Assembly: GCA_905220665.1 (NCBI GenBank)
Contig: CAJNAR010000168.1
Coordinates: forward strand, 682,001-746,000
Length of the DNA: 64,000 nucleotides
Direction: 5' to 3'
Origin: Albugo candida
Lineage: Eukaryota; Oomycota; Peronosporomycetes; Albuginales; Albuginaceae
Position numbers and translations under genes: made by a program. The notes under the pieces are model-generated. The model was given only the letters and a program-made list of their open reading frames with translations. It was not told the DNA's origin and made no database searches. Positions 1 to 11,464 of this stretch are shown piece by piece (positions within the stretch are counted from its first letter, which is position 1; each line of letters starts with the position of its first letter).

Positions 1-61
1 ACGCATGCAGTGGTCTGAACACGCTCTCTAAAGTCAGCTTATGAATGTCTTTTTTTGCCAG

Positions 62-466
62 GGCCACGAGCAATACCTGCTGGCAATCGATCCCAATGTG
101 ACAGAGGATTGCAGTAATATTTTGACGGGAACAATAGAACTCCCCTGCCAGCATTCTATGCAAAAGATGTTGGTAAACAATAGATCTTTGGAGGATTCAG
201 ACATCCATATGCATTGGTGGCTCCATCAACCACCACCGCCTCCAGATGCATACCAAGGGGAAAATCTCCACCATATTGTGGATTTGCTTGCAACACGATA
301 CAAGGTGATGAACGAGTACCAGCAAGCCATGCTTCGAAACACACTTGAAGTATTAGATTCCTCGCACGTATTTTCCATGAACAATCCGGTAGTAGCGCGA
401 AACACGTGGGCGGCCATTGGGTTCGCAAAACCGTTCGTCAACAAGGCGCAATCCTTCGCTTTTTGA
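62..466 (+). CDS. 3' end of an unidentified gene (partial)
   Basis: The reading frame is open from the left edge region to a TGA at 464-466. I start the exon at 62 because 47-61 looks like a pyrimidine-rich intron end finishing in gccag, so the ATG at 41 is probably intronic and the real start lies left of the window. The encoded stretch (about 134 residues) has normal amino-acid composition and a short proline run (five prolines near the middle), but no domain I recognise. Its last 29 bp overlap a possible minus-strand gene ending at 438, so either the two genes converge and overlap or one is spurious. Function unknown. Confidence 0.4.
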   Translation, partial: GHEQYLLAIDPNVTEDCSNILTGTIELPCQHSMQKMLVNNRSLEDSDIHMHWWLHQPPPPPDAYQGENLHHIVDLLATRYKVMNEYQQAMLRNTLEVLDSSHVFSMNNPVVARNTWAAIGFAKPFVNKAQSFAF

Positions 467-1035
467 GCATGTAGAGTAAAAACGCCGCAACAAGCGAAAA
501 TGCGGGCATTGCAAGGATAAAGGACACTACAGGTCCACCTGCCCATTGCTTGCCGAGGAATCTGCCGGTATCAGAACAATCAGCCAAATTGTGAGCAAGC
601 GCAATGTAAGTCAACAGCATTCATGCATGCGGGTTTGCCTTACGATCCCTTTGATACTTTCTAACTGATAGTTGCCGTTTTTCCAGACTCATCCCATCTC
701 AAGGACAATTACCAATAGCGAAAAAATTGGAACGTGCAAGAAAAGGGTGATGAGGTAAGCCAAAATGATTCTTATATGATTTCTTCTTACCGATTTCTTC
801 CAGGCCATTAAAAGTGATAGCGATTCCGCCGACGAAGTCCCGCTCGCCCAAGTTTTCTGCGCGGAAATATTGGCCCAGCTGGGAGACCTAAAATGAAAAT
901 GAGTAGATAGGTATGAGCAGGTGGGAATTTGGAGTGTACAGGCTAGGGAGAATTTTATCCGTCGCTCTTATTTTTCCCATTCATTACACATCCTTACAAA
1001 TCAATCAGTAAATCAACGATAGATTCAGCAGCCAT
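438..1035 (-). CDS. possible small spliced membrane protein, unidentified
   Basis: Three minus-strand blocks look like pieces of one small gene. There is an ATG at 1035 with a donor after 998. A block at about 796-887 follows a clean acceptor (ttttcattttag) and ends at a gtaaga donor. A last block ends at stop 438-440 and encodes a hydrophobic segment of about 20 residues followed by a basic tail (KKRR), as in a C-terminal transmembrane anchor. The reading phases of the three blocks do not join cleanly in the obvious way, so at least one junction is wrong or an exon is missing. A read-through alternative from the second block gives a different TM peptide ending at a TGA near 705. Existence plausible, structure uncertain, function unknown. 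Confidence 0.22.
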
Positions 1036-1358
1036 AACATTTTATTATTTAAATCATACGTCGATCGAAATTCTTGTCAACGCATCTCCCTTTACCAAAA
1101 CTGAAACGCCGAACTCAACGTAAAGAGGGTGTCCGGATAGCAGCTCCTTATATTTATATAAAACAAATGCTCATTTTATCAACTGTCCACTTGTCCACAT
1201 GGAGCAGTTTACTTTATTTTGGGCTAGATTATGTTTTTGATGCGATGCAGAAGAATCGCGCTCACTGTAGACTGTTCGATCATCTCACCTAATACAAGCA
1301 AGCAAGGTCATGTAAATCTGGAGTACAGCGACGTCAGTGTTTTTGATCAAATCACATC

Positions 1359-1700
1359 ATGAGACATCGCAACATCAGTCTATTCATTGGTCCTATCGCT
1401 TCCATTTATTTTGTTTTTATACTGGTTGGCTTTAATGTAGGTAATTTTGTACGTCGTTTTCGAAAAGCTTCCGTGTCTCAAATTTTATCGACTTCCTTAA
1501 AAAGTATGTGCTGTACAGTACAAGACAATTACACACATGTGAGCGATATTTGCAATGAACGTTCATGCTTGTATGACACTTCCAGTTATATAAACAATTA
1601 TCCTCCGATATCGCTGTATCAATCAGTAATATTATCTCCTTTGATACGCTCAGATGCAGCAAATGACTCCACTTTGAAGAAAAGGCAGCATCTCACTTAG
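1359..1700 (+). CDS. small ORF, possible secreted or anchored peptide (113 aa)
   Basis: An uninterrupted ORF from ATG 1359 to TAG 1698-1700. The N-terminus has a hydrophobic stretch of about 20 residues (9-28) that could be a signal peptide or anchor, followed by basic residues, then several cysteines in the mature part. It lies 122 bp upstream of the secreted CCG-type gene on the same strand. No homologue is recognised and such an ORF could occur by chance in AT-rich DNA. It is listed because secreted short proteins are common in this kind of region. Confidence 0.2.
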   Translation: MRHRNISLFIGPIASIYFVFILVGFNVGNFVRRFRKASVSQILSTSLKSMCCTVQDNYTHVSDICNERSCLYDTSSYINNYPPISLYQSVILSPLIRSDAANDSTLKKRQHLT

Positions 1701-1822
1701 GGTAAGTTGCGGCCGACCAATTAAAATTGAGAGTGAGAATCTTATCCCGTCGTACAGCTCTGCCAAAACAATAGTAAAGATTGGTGGTTGCTAGAAAGTC
1801 TCACGATTTATTTTTACACGTT

Positions 1823-3538
1823 ATGCGGGTTCAACAAATCCTGTCCGTGCTTTTGATACATTCAACCGGATACCAAACTGCCCAATCTTCTCCTTATATG
1901 AGAACAAATATCGTCAGCACCACTTTCAACGTTGGAGATACTAACTTGTTAATTTGTCAACACTGCCTTCTATCTACAGGAGGTGCCACTCGGGCAAAAC
2001 TCGTGAAATTTTCTAAACCACCTTACTTAAGTGGTTCTACTCATGCGGATTTTGAAGTCACTGCCTCAGAATTTGGTTTTGTGACTATCGAGCAAATATG
2101 TAGGATACGCACAATATGTGGTCCACTGGAAGTTCATCGCTCAGAATATAAAAACGACCAACCAATCGTCTTGCAAAGTCGGGTGTCAAGGTCTATCTTA
2201 TGCCTCGTCAGCCACGCAACGACCACAAAATGCAGAGACTGCTTGAAAGAAGCTAGCGATTCACCATTTTTGGGAAATTTTCGTACATCATCAGTACAAC
2301 TACGCAATTTATTTACATTGCATATTCTCTTCACAGCAAAAGAAGCTGAGTATATCGTTCAGTCATGCAGTGCGTCGCTAGCTTGTATCGGAACAATGGT
2401 GGAACTTCAGGGCAACGTATGTCGTTTTCTGGTTCCCGAAAATGTAAGTCCTGATATTACATGGAAAGTAACGAACGGTCTCCCTTGGTCAGGACCCACT
2501 AGTACTGATGGATTCAAGAATCTTCAAGCTAAATACCAATCTGGAACTTTGAAGCACCTGTGTTTGAAAGTTCCTAAACAAGGATTACAAGCAGCAACTC
2601 GCTGTATGTATTTGCTTGCGGAACGGATCGATGGGCTCGTTATTATGCTTCATAAGGGTTTGAAAGAAGAACACGTTAATATTATTGGATTCCAAGTTGA
2701 CAGCTCTTCTGCGGACTCTATAACAGTGTGTGGTAAAAAAATGCTCACGGTAGACCACACCATTTGTAATGAACTCAATGCTCACCAATTCGACACAACT
2801 CCGATCAGCAATCAAATTTCTGTTTTGAAAAGTCAGAAAGCACAAATGGAGCAAGCGAATGTCAAGATTGAGTATATCAGTGAGTGCGTCTGGACACGCC
2901 ACGATCCCGCAATAAGAAAATGCACTTCATGCCTCGGTCGTCTTGGTATTTCAAAAGAATCAATATTGCCGCTCTCACAGTCGACATCTTTGACTCTTTT
3001 GGCGACCAACTTCGAAAAAGCAAAACTCGCCAGTTGCATCAATACTGGAAATGATAAAAGGACACATCTTCAATGTGAACACTTCGTTTTTGTCCCAAAT
3101 TTCATGTGTGAATACGACTTGACACAACCGGAACAAACTTTTTCTTCCCAAGAACAGCAGCAAGGTACCAGATACCCAGTGGCATTCGATAAAGTCGGGT
3201 CTAGTTCCAGCTCACGTAATTTCTCTTCTGAACACCTCGCATCATCAATCAGCGATCAACAATCACTTCGGTTATTTGGCAAGCAAATCAACTTAGAACC
3301 ACCTGTAACGATGGTTTCTTTTAAAGCTGCAAAAGCCTCTGACTGCGCGGCATCTCTTGCTCTGAAGTACACTGTATTAATGATTTCGGTTAAAAAGCAA
3401 TATGTCTGGATGCTATATGACCGCGTAGAACCTTTGAGTGCTGAATGGTGCACAAATCTTCACATGTGCCACCGTTTGCAACTCGATGTTCATATGTTGC
3501 GAGCAGTTTCCGCTGAAGATGTGATTCTAAATTTTTAA
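1823..3538 (+). CDS. predicted secreted protein with CX2CX5G motif (CCG-class effector candidate, 571 aa)
   Basis: Single-exon gene. I take the ATG at 1823, because the reading frame upstream of it contains only non-ATG codons and this start gives a good signal peptide: MRVQQ, hydrophobic ILSVLLI, and a likely cleavage near residue 22 (TAQS). Soon after lies C45-x2-C48-x5-G54, exactly the CX2CX5G arrangement that defines the CCG class of secreted proteins known from Albugo candida, some of which are recognised by plant resistance genes. Two further CxxC sites (C137/C140 and C367/C370) sit in similar settings, each preceded by Cys-x3-4-His and each reading KCxxCL, suggesting repeated modules. 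Many other cysteines are spread through the chain. No enzyme domain is seen. Secretion and motif are visible; an effector role in the host is inference from family and pathogen lifestyle. Confidence 0.7.
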   Translation: MRVQQILSVLLIHSTGYQTAQSSPYMRTNIVSTTFNVGDTNLLICQHCLLSTGGATRAKLVKFSKPPYLSGSTHADFEVTASEFGFVTIEQICRIRTICGPLEVHRSEYKNDQPIVLQSRVSRSILCLVSHATTTKCRDCLKEASDSPFLGNFRTSSVQLRNLFTLHILFTAKEAEYIVQSCSASLACIGTMVELQGNVCRFLVPENVSPDITWKVTNGLPWSGPTSTDGFKNLQAKYQSGTLKHLCLKVPKQGLQAATRCMYLLAERIDGLVIMLHKGLKEEHVNIIGFQVDSSSADSITVCGKKMLTVDHTICNELNAHQFDTTPISNQISVLKSQKAQMEQANVKIEYISECVWTRHDPAIRKCTSCLGRLGISKESILPLSQSTSLTLLATNFEKAKLASCINTGNDKRTHLQCEHFVFVPNFMCEYDLTQPEQTFSSQEQQQGTRYPVAFDKVGSSSSSRNFSSEHLASSISDQQSLRLFGKQINLEPPVTMVSFKAAKASDCAASLALKYTVLMISVKKQYVWMLYDRVEPLSAEWCTNLHMCHRLQLDVHMLRAVSAEDVILNF

Positions 3539-4037
3539 TTCTTAGCTGAAAGAAGCTGAAAGTGGAGGAATAGGAATGTCACTCAGAAATGGAAAAAAGT
3601 AAATATGATATCATATAAACGTTTCCAGCGTAATACAGTATTTGCAGGTCGCCACGTCGCCCAATTATCGTGTATGTCCTTCCGTTACCGCAAGACACGA
3701 GATCTTATGTGGTGAGACTTCTTATGACCGTGTTGGTGTGCAGGTTCGTTTAGATTGTCAAAAAGGAGTATGGAGGTAACCTCGAACAATAGCATACATC
3801 GTAGATATTCTATTCGAGGCCATCGCTTGCATTTAAATTCCGCATTCACTCGCTCTCAAGGTAGCATCCATTAGTCCACAAAGAAGTTGACAAGGCTGCG
3901 CGCTTGCACTACCCTGTCCTGAAAGTGCCTCACTTTAAGGATTTTGTACACATTCAAATTGAAAAAACATGCTCTTACAAGCGCTGGGAATTAAGATACC
4001 GTGATCAGCATTCAGCGCAGATTCTATTATTTATGGA

Positions 4038-7000
4038 TCACTTTTGAAATAAGTCGATCGAGTCTATTCTCAGCGAGTCTTGGTATGTCATCATCAACTT
4101 TATGACTGTCTAGCAACAAATGATGTTTTGAAGTCTACTGCATATTGGCATCTATTTCGACCTTATACATCATCTTTCAGTCTCTCTCATGACCTTTCAT
4201 GAAATGTCCAATAGATGCTGGTATCATCGCTCGTATTAGCGTACTTACATCGATAAGGTACAACGGAGAGTATTGGGCTATTTCAATCGTTTCGACCTTT
4301 GTATCAGCTCCAGATGCAGTGAGCACATGGCAGAGTACAAAGCGCTGAAACCCAAAACCTTCTTTGGCAGGAAAGAGCCCTCGCTGCTTGGATTGTATGA
4401 TTACGGTGAGCTCGGGTATAACTTAGGTAAGAATCTTGAAGCGGAGAAAACACTGCAGACTTTTCCTAAAAAAAAAGTCTTCTATGCTGGTTTTCCCTTG
4501 GGTCAATGTTAGAAATGACCCCACATTTTTACATCTTACAAACATAGATCAATTGGAAATTATCAACTATTGTCCAGGGATATGTATTTCGAGCTTTAAT
4601 CGTGAATGAAGCAACAATGTTTCGATAGTTAGTACTTACGCTAGTCTGCATTTTGACATTTTTGCGTCAGGGTTCGTAGTCTCTTGATGTCAGCAATACC
4701 ATATAGCTCGCCTATAAACTTCTTCATCCTCGCTACGTGATCCTTATCGCGCGTGTGCCTTGTCAAACCTATTTCTTATTAGCCTTTGATTTTCTACCAA
4801 TTTTAGTTGCCTCGGGTTACCAATTCATTCCACATATTGTCATCGCTCGAGATTGTATACAGTTCAAGTGTACATTGATATGGGAATGGTGACATTCATC
4901 GTATCAGGGTATTGATCTATAGTTGAGGATGTACCAAATCCTTACATCACCACCACATTCTTATTACTCACATATTGGATAGCCTCGTGCATCTACATAG
5001 TATCGCTCTAAAGTAGTAGCAACGCACTGCCTGTCCTCGCTGAGCACTTCGTTTGCTGCATCGTGTAAAGAAATATTGATGTAAAAAGGGAAAATGAAAG
5101 GAATAGATATGCTTGCAGTTGAGCTCATGAAGGAAAGGTGTTATATTTTCTGTCAAGTCTCTCCGATTAGACTGATGTTATGTCTTGGATCCTGGATAAT
5201 CAGTAATTTACAATTCCTGCTAGATTTTGAACATGCGCAGAAGATACCAAGATTAACTACATTAGTCCAAAGCTTCACCAGGTTGATTTAGTGGAGATAT
5301 TACGAAGAAGCCGGAAATTCTCAATCAATTTTTCATGATGCTGATCAAATAATTTTCCAGAATATCTTGGGTTTGTTACTGTTTCTGAAAATGACGACGT
5401 GACAGATGGAGAAATCTTTCCTGGATCTTGACGATACAGATACTGGAGCGAAATGAGCAACAGGAATATCAGAGCTCTGTCGTGCAAAGTAGGGCTATGC
5501 GGTCTATAATGAGTGACTGAGTCCAAGACACGGATCCACGACATGTGCTAGGTTAGTACTAACAAGCTTTCCATCTTCTCATCGCTTTAGCCGTCTAGCT
5601 AGAGCAATTATCTGACACTAAGGCGACATCAATGGCGTAGCGTATTGTAGCGATTCAGATGACCTATTCCAACATTGATAGATATATTTAATTTGATGTA
5701 TATGTCGACAGATTTTGTTTCAAGTGTGTTAAGTTGTACTTGGGTCGGAGATTTGTCAATAATTTGAAAACCCAGCCGGGCGAAATCTCAAGACGTTCCA
5801 CCTGAGCTTGCACATGGCCTGGCTTTTTCGTCTAAATCTCACAGACATCATGTGTTTTGTTTTGCGTTTGTTGCCCTTTTCCTTTTTTTTTGATTACTTG
5901 CAACGAACAAGCCTAATTATTCCTAGGTTCTGCGTTTCTACAATAGCTACTGCATACCTTTCACCATCGATACGGCAAGCTAGCAACCCACGAAGAAAAG
6001 ATTTACGCGGATGTATAATTTTATGAGGCGCGGACTGCTCAAATATGCTATCTCCTAGAACAACACTTTTCCATGTCATTTTTGCATTCAAATAACTTGA
6101 AATTGAACTGACAATGCTGTGAGCATCTCTGCAGGCAAGGATCAGGAGGACATCCATGACACAGTCCGAATGCTACATAGGTATCATTTGACTTCAAAAG
6201 AGATTATCGTGCTGAACGGTTTTCGTTCTAACCCTGAATAATCATTGTCCAATGTAATTACTCTTGTCGAGCCTGGCGGTGATGGGCGCATGCTCGAGTA
6301 GAAACCTGACGAAGGCGAGGGTAATACTACTAGAATATCCGAAGCATAGCATGAAGGTAGCTCGAATGCCTGGATCGCTTCAGTATCGCTGCTATTATCA
6401 CAAGAATTCCATGCTGCTTCAAATTGTCTGTATAAACATGGATTTCACGCATGACGAGCTCTGATTGATTCGTCTAGTCGATTTCCCCTTATTTTTTCTG
6501 GGATTGGGTACATTTCACATGAGCAACAAACTTGTCTTCTGCTTTTTCAGTGATAAAACACATTCCCTTCAAAGTAGAGAATAAAGTTATCGAAATACAA
6601 CAAATTTGTCTTTCCTCATCGTCCCATTAAACACAGTCTCTTCAGTAACTAAAATAGGCTTTTGTGCACGTATGGTTCCATCAAATGACTACGAATATCG
6701 TAGCAGCGTATTCTGTATGAAGTATTATCACATAGAATCGAATGTAGCCATCGTAGGCTGGCTTTCAAGACCCCATTCGTCACCAAAAAGCTAAAAGCGA
6801 ACGTCTTATTTGGTGTCAGAATGAGCAAAAGATGTATCATAGGGAAGTCACTCCTTGTTGCTTGGAGTACTACCACAATGAGTACATTAGCTGTTGCGGA
6901 TCCTTCCAAGTGTCAGCAATCTGTCAGATGATAGCTCGCAGAATGAGTAATTAGTTGATTTTTCACGTATTTCCTCATAACCGCGGTCGTGCTGGTTGAT

Positions 7001-7059
7001 GGATATAGAAAAGAAACTGTTCTGACTTGACTAGTACAATTCTGCCTGTGTCGAAACAT
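4038..7059 (-). CDS. multi-exon gene, helical protein of unknown function
   Basis: No long ORF exists here, but short minus-strand blocks joined at good splice sites keep one frame open. Exon 1 is 6967-7059 (ATG at 7059), exon 2 6874-6920, exon 3 6693-6790, and exon 4 starts at 6648; phases agree across these three junctions. Later coding blocks include about 5948-6160 (donor aaag|gtatgc), 5284-5544, 4973-5056 (donor gtgagt), about 4650-4770, an exon ending at 4249 before gtaagt, and a last exon 4038-4109 ending in TGA. The central junctions are uncertain. The peptides are rich in Leu/Ile helices, as in HEAT/armadillo-type proteins, but I cannot name the family. Its start is 111 bp from the divergent TRAF/SAM gene, implying a shared promoter. 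Existence moderately supported, boundaries approximate, function unknown. Confidence 0.4.
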
Positions 7060-7170
7060 CCTGCTGCGATTGTGTGTAAAATATATGATGACGGTAATGA
7101 TCGGTGACGGTACATTGCTTTATTTAAAACTTTTTTAGGGTCACGATTTCCAGACTTGTCTTGATCAAAA

Positions 7171-10100
7171 ATGGACTGGGAAGGTAGTCTCGCTTTGATA
7201 ATTCAATACACTGATGTAGATTTGGAGCGGGAATTCGAAAAAATCTCCGCTTTACGATTAGTGGAAGAACCTCCTCCGTTGGTGAGATCGGTACATAATG
7301 TAATTACACGGACGTTCGGCGCGGAAGCTGACAGAAACTTATCTGCTTCTGTTTAAAAGTATCCTGCATGCGAGGTTCCGGATTTATCAAGTAGAGGGAA
7401 GAATTCTCAGCAGAGTAAATCTGAGTCGAGACAAGATATATCGACAAGAAGTCACATCAAACAAGAGCATTCTGACTTATTTCATATGAACGCGCCGTAA
7501 AGTAAATGTTTACAGTGTGGCTTGCAACGTCTTCCACTTTAAATCTGTTTTAGTCAGCCTGAGCACGTTCAAGAAGAAAAGCTAGATGGTCTTGGAAGTA
7601 CAAGCAAGATCTTGGTGCCGTTGGATTATCTACACAATATACCTCGTCGCTAATTTCTTAGGTGCAGGACTGTGCCTCAACATGTTCAATGGACCGCCTC
7701 CGTCAAACGCTGGAAAGCGATGCTTGCAAAAAAGAGGAAGTGCATAAGCGACAATTGTATAAGACTCTTCTAATGCACTCGGATGAACTAGAGCGTTTGA
7801 ACTTTGAAACAACATCTATTAGTCATGCAGTCCATGCTTTGAACCGAAAGCAAGATCAATCAAATCATGAACTCACCAATTTGCAGGCGCAAAGCAATGA
7901 AATCTTTTCTTTCTGCGAGAAAGATGCAGCATGGAGGCAACTCCAACAGAAAAGATGGCTCGAGGTGCAACAGACGGTCACTTCAGTTTTCGAAAAGCAC
8001 AACAGCATACAGGAATCCTTAAAAGAGAAAGTTTCAGGATCTGAACTGGTAATGCAAGTCAAAACCTTTATGGAACCAATAAAAGTAAAGCTACAAACCA
8101 TCGACCACCGTCAAACTCAACAAATTGGCGAATTGGCGCATTCGACCAGTACATTGTCCCTCTCGCTTGATTCCGTCATGGGGAACGTCAACAAACTTCA
8201 GTGCTTCGATATGGTCAATTTACGAAAGGAGTTGTCAGACTTGAAATCTTATTGCATGAAGCAAGGTACTACAGCAGGGAATCAACCGGAGAGAACGAAT
8301 AAGTTCAAGTTTAGTGAAGTCCCGGGTAAGTTAGGCAAGGAAATTGGCAGTGCATGCCAAAGCTCGGCCTTTGAACAGATTGAGGTACTTTAAGCTAAAT
8401 GAGCTGGAACTATACAATAAAATCTCAGGCTGTAACGTCATATTCACGACCAGATCAGGAGCGGGGCTACCGGCGCAGAGATCAGAAAAGAATGCATAGA
8501 TTACATCGATGCTGAATGCCAAGAAATACACGCATCAGTACTCAGGCAGATGCGAGAAATTAGCAAAGAGACCATTGCGGATCTGAAGGATTTTGTGACG
8601 GGAACATACGCCAAAAATATGAAGAATGATATTCAATCCCATTTTGATGCATCGATGGCTCCTCTCTTTGATAGATATGCCGGACTAGAATCTAGAACAG
8701 ATTCTATATCAAGAGAATTGAATCAAGAATTCTGTGGCATCAAAGAACGATTCGATGCACTAGAGCAGCAGTCAAAAAGGCTGTCACAAGAGATCACTAG
8801 CACATTACGGCAGATCAAGATCCCTTGCCATGTTGAGGATGTCAAGCTTGAGTTAGAGGCTCTCCGAAAAAGTTATGAAAAAGATATAAGCCAACTTTTG
8901 AGAAAGATGGACATGGTAGAAGAAAGATTCGAAGAATTGATAGGCTCGCTGAGTGCTAAAGTCTGCGATGATCGTAATACTATCACGAAACATATGCATT
9001 TAGACGAAAGAAATACTTGTCAGCTCGGTGGTAGTTCCCCTGTACAAAGCGGAACGACTGTTATTGAGTCGATTTTGCATTTGCTGCAAGCACATTTTCA
9101 GTCCCCCTTGCAATCAAAAAGAACAGCAGTATCACCGGATGCAGTCAGCCTGATAGATCGAGAAAACGATTTGGATCGAAATATAAAATCCTCAGTCGAC
9201 TTAGTGTCAAACGTATCAGGCAGGTCCCTCATGCCAGTCACAAAGTGTCCCACTGAAGATACGAACGCTCCCACGGAGTTCCTCCTATCGGTAAAAAAAG
9301 ATTCGACCGCATCCAAAGACGAATCTATAGAGTCGTCAGAAAGGAGGAAAGAACTCGATTTTGATAAAAGTACGTCAAAGAAATTGCCCAACAACACTTC
9401 CAATCACCCAGTAGGGATACAAGAAGCTATCACGAGATATGGGTACCCGAATCAAGAGATATACATGAGCGAGTTACAAACTGAAGCCGATACTGCACAA
9501 ATGAAGTTTCCGGAGAGGTGGAACAAGTCCGATAATTCAACCGAATCGGCTTCGACTATGCCAGGTACATCACTATTTCTCTGATAACCTTTTAATGTAT
9601 CCGAGCTTAGAACACTCTCCGGCAAAGTACATGTCAAATGAGCGTCCTACAAAAGATAATATTCTGTTTCCTTCATGCAATCAAACACGATCGGCTTTTG
9701 AACGTGATGTTATCGATCAATTGCACAATGAGCCTATCGCGATATCGAGAGTTACGGATGTGAATCATGCAGAAGGTAAAAGGAAGCTAGAGTTGCAAAC
9801 CAATGTCCAGTCCAAGTTCAATACGGAAGACTTAGACCTGAATATCCAGACACGCACTCCAGCATCACCTGTTTCAACATCCGGGAGTACGCGAGGGAAA
9901 TTGTCAATGATATCACAGCCTATGCTTACATTGGAGAGCGCAGAATCGCAGTATGCTTCTCAAGAATGTCGCTTTTGCTCATTGAATATGAATATGTCGG
10001 ATATTATCGAACACGAGCTGACATGTGGATTGCTCCCGAAGCAATGTCCCCATTGTTTGAAACGACAGAAGGTATTGCGATTGCTCAATCCGCATCGATT

Positions 10101-11354
10101 TGAGTATCGCTCTTTCGATTTTTAGGCACTCAACCTCGCGGAGCATATCAAAATTTGCGAATACCGGATTGTTGCATGCACATTGAAATGTGGCGCTAAG
10201 TTTTTACAACGTGATTTGGCCAAGCATCTTTCTACACGATGTCACCTACAAAGCGAAGCATGTACAAGTTTTGATGAATCGATCATTTCGCCTGTTTTGA
10301 AGAACCGATTCAAGGTACAAATCAAAAAAACTGTATCCTCTGACTGTATCCGTGCATCTGTAGGATACATGTGAATTTTGCAATAAGATTGTCGCTTTTA
10401 GGGAATTAGAGAATCACTATATGATGTACGAAGATTATTTGATGGTCATCATGAGACTGTGTAACGTATTTTCATTCTAGTTGCGAGAAGAAGCCATCAA
10501 ATTGTCAATTCTGCAACGCGAGCCTTCTCAAAGAGGAAATGCCTTGTCATGAGGCTTCATGTAAACAGAAATCTCAACAGGTAAGCACTTGCACACATTG
10601 TCGGCAAAGTGTTCCAAATGCAGGGAAGCATTTGCTCACATGCTCGAAGCGTCTTGTCAAATGCACTCGTTGCTTCAATCAAATTCCAGCTGACCAAATT
10701 ATTGCACACTCAGTGGCTTGCCCATCCAGATTGTCTGACACTGTCGACTCTTCTTATAAGCACACACAGAAAAGAGTAGCTACAGGAGCACCACCTCCTC
10801 CACCCTATCCACCACCAAAAAGTGTTCATGATGACGTCGGAAAGCTCTCTCGAGAAATATGTACGCTACCCGCGCAGTCAAGTACCGAGGAAGACACCGC
10901 AACTTCTGCGTGCAAAGGAACACAAGGAAGGCATCGATCTGATCCAGATAGAGAAGAAATTTTTGCCCAACGTATGATACGCTTACATGAACTTTTGCAA
11001 TGCATGATACTAACGAAAAGGAGTAGCTGTCCACCACTGGACTGTAGATGTAGTCTGTCTTTGGTTATCTCAAGAGGCTGAATTTGTTCAATTTGTGGTG
11101 CGTAACTTTAGGGCATCGTACGATTTTTTTTATTACTGACTTCCTGAATTCAAATTATCTAGCCCCGCTTTCGTTCGCTGCGATACAATGGGAAGGACCT
11201 GACTCAATTGACTGAGACGAATTTGATAAATGACCTAGGCATCAACAATCGATTGCAACGTCAGCGCTTAATGGATGCTATACAAGAGCTGAGAAGAAAG
11301 CACAATATTCACGATAGTGATACCGAAGATGAGGACGACATCGATGAGGCTTAG
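7171..11354 (+). CDS. coiled-coil / TRAF-type zinc-finger / SAM-domain protein (about 1202 aa)
   Basis: Eleven exons by my reading: 7171-7281, 7360-7496, 7554-7614, 7662-8384, 8454-9564, 9611-10071, 10126-10314, 10364-10425, 10481-10971, 11027-11097, 11163-11354. They sum to 3609 nt with every phase matching. The first 700 or so residues are hydrophilic with coiled-coil character. Residues about 833-1033 hold a string of TRAF-type fingers (CxxC, then HxxxC); one of them is completed only when the intron 10426-10480 is removed, which supports the model. A short proline run follows, then a C-terminal SAM domain (about 1117-1185: HWTVDVVCLWL, LTETNLINDLGI), formed across two introns. SAM and TRAF-type fingers are protein-interaction modules, so a scaffold role is likely. 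The acidic tail ends the protein. The weakest junction is 7615-7661. Confidence 0.75.
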
Positions 11355-11464
11355 ATTAGGACATTTTATCCGTCTACCTAAAAGTACAGTTGAAAGGCTT
11401 TCTTCCAAACACGCTTTGCTAAAAAGCACAAGGTATATCTACTTATCATCAAGTACTCGCTACC

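Noticed and set aside
1781..1822. Upstream extension of the CCG-type protein from a TTG at 1781
   Set aside because: Not an ATG, and it would bury the signal peptide behind a charged stretch.
4273..4512. Plus-strand ORF of 79 codons
   Set aside because: Starts with a non-ATG codon, and the opposite strand carries a better coding exon with a gtaagt donor.
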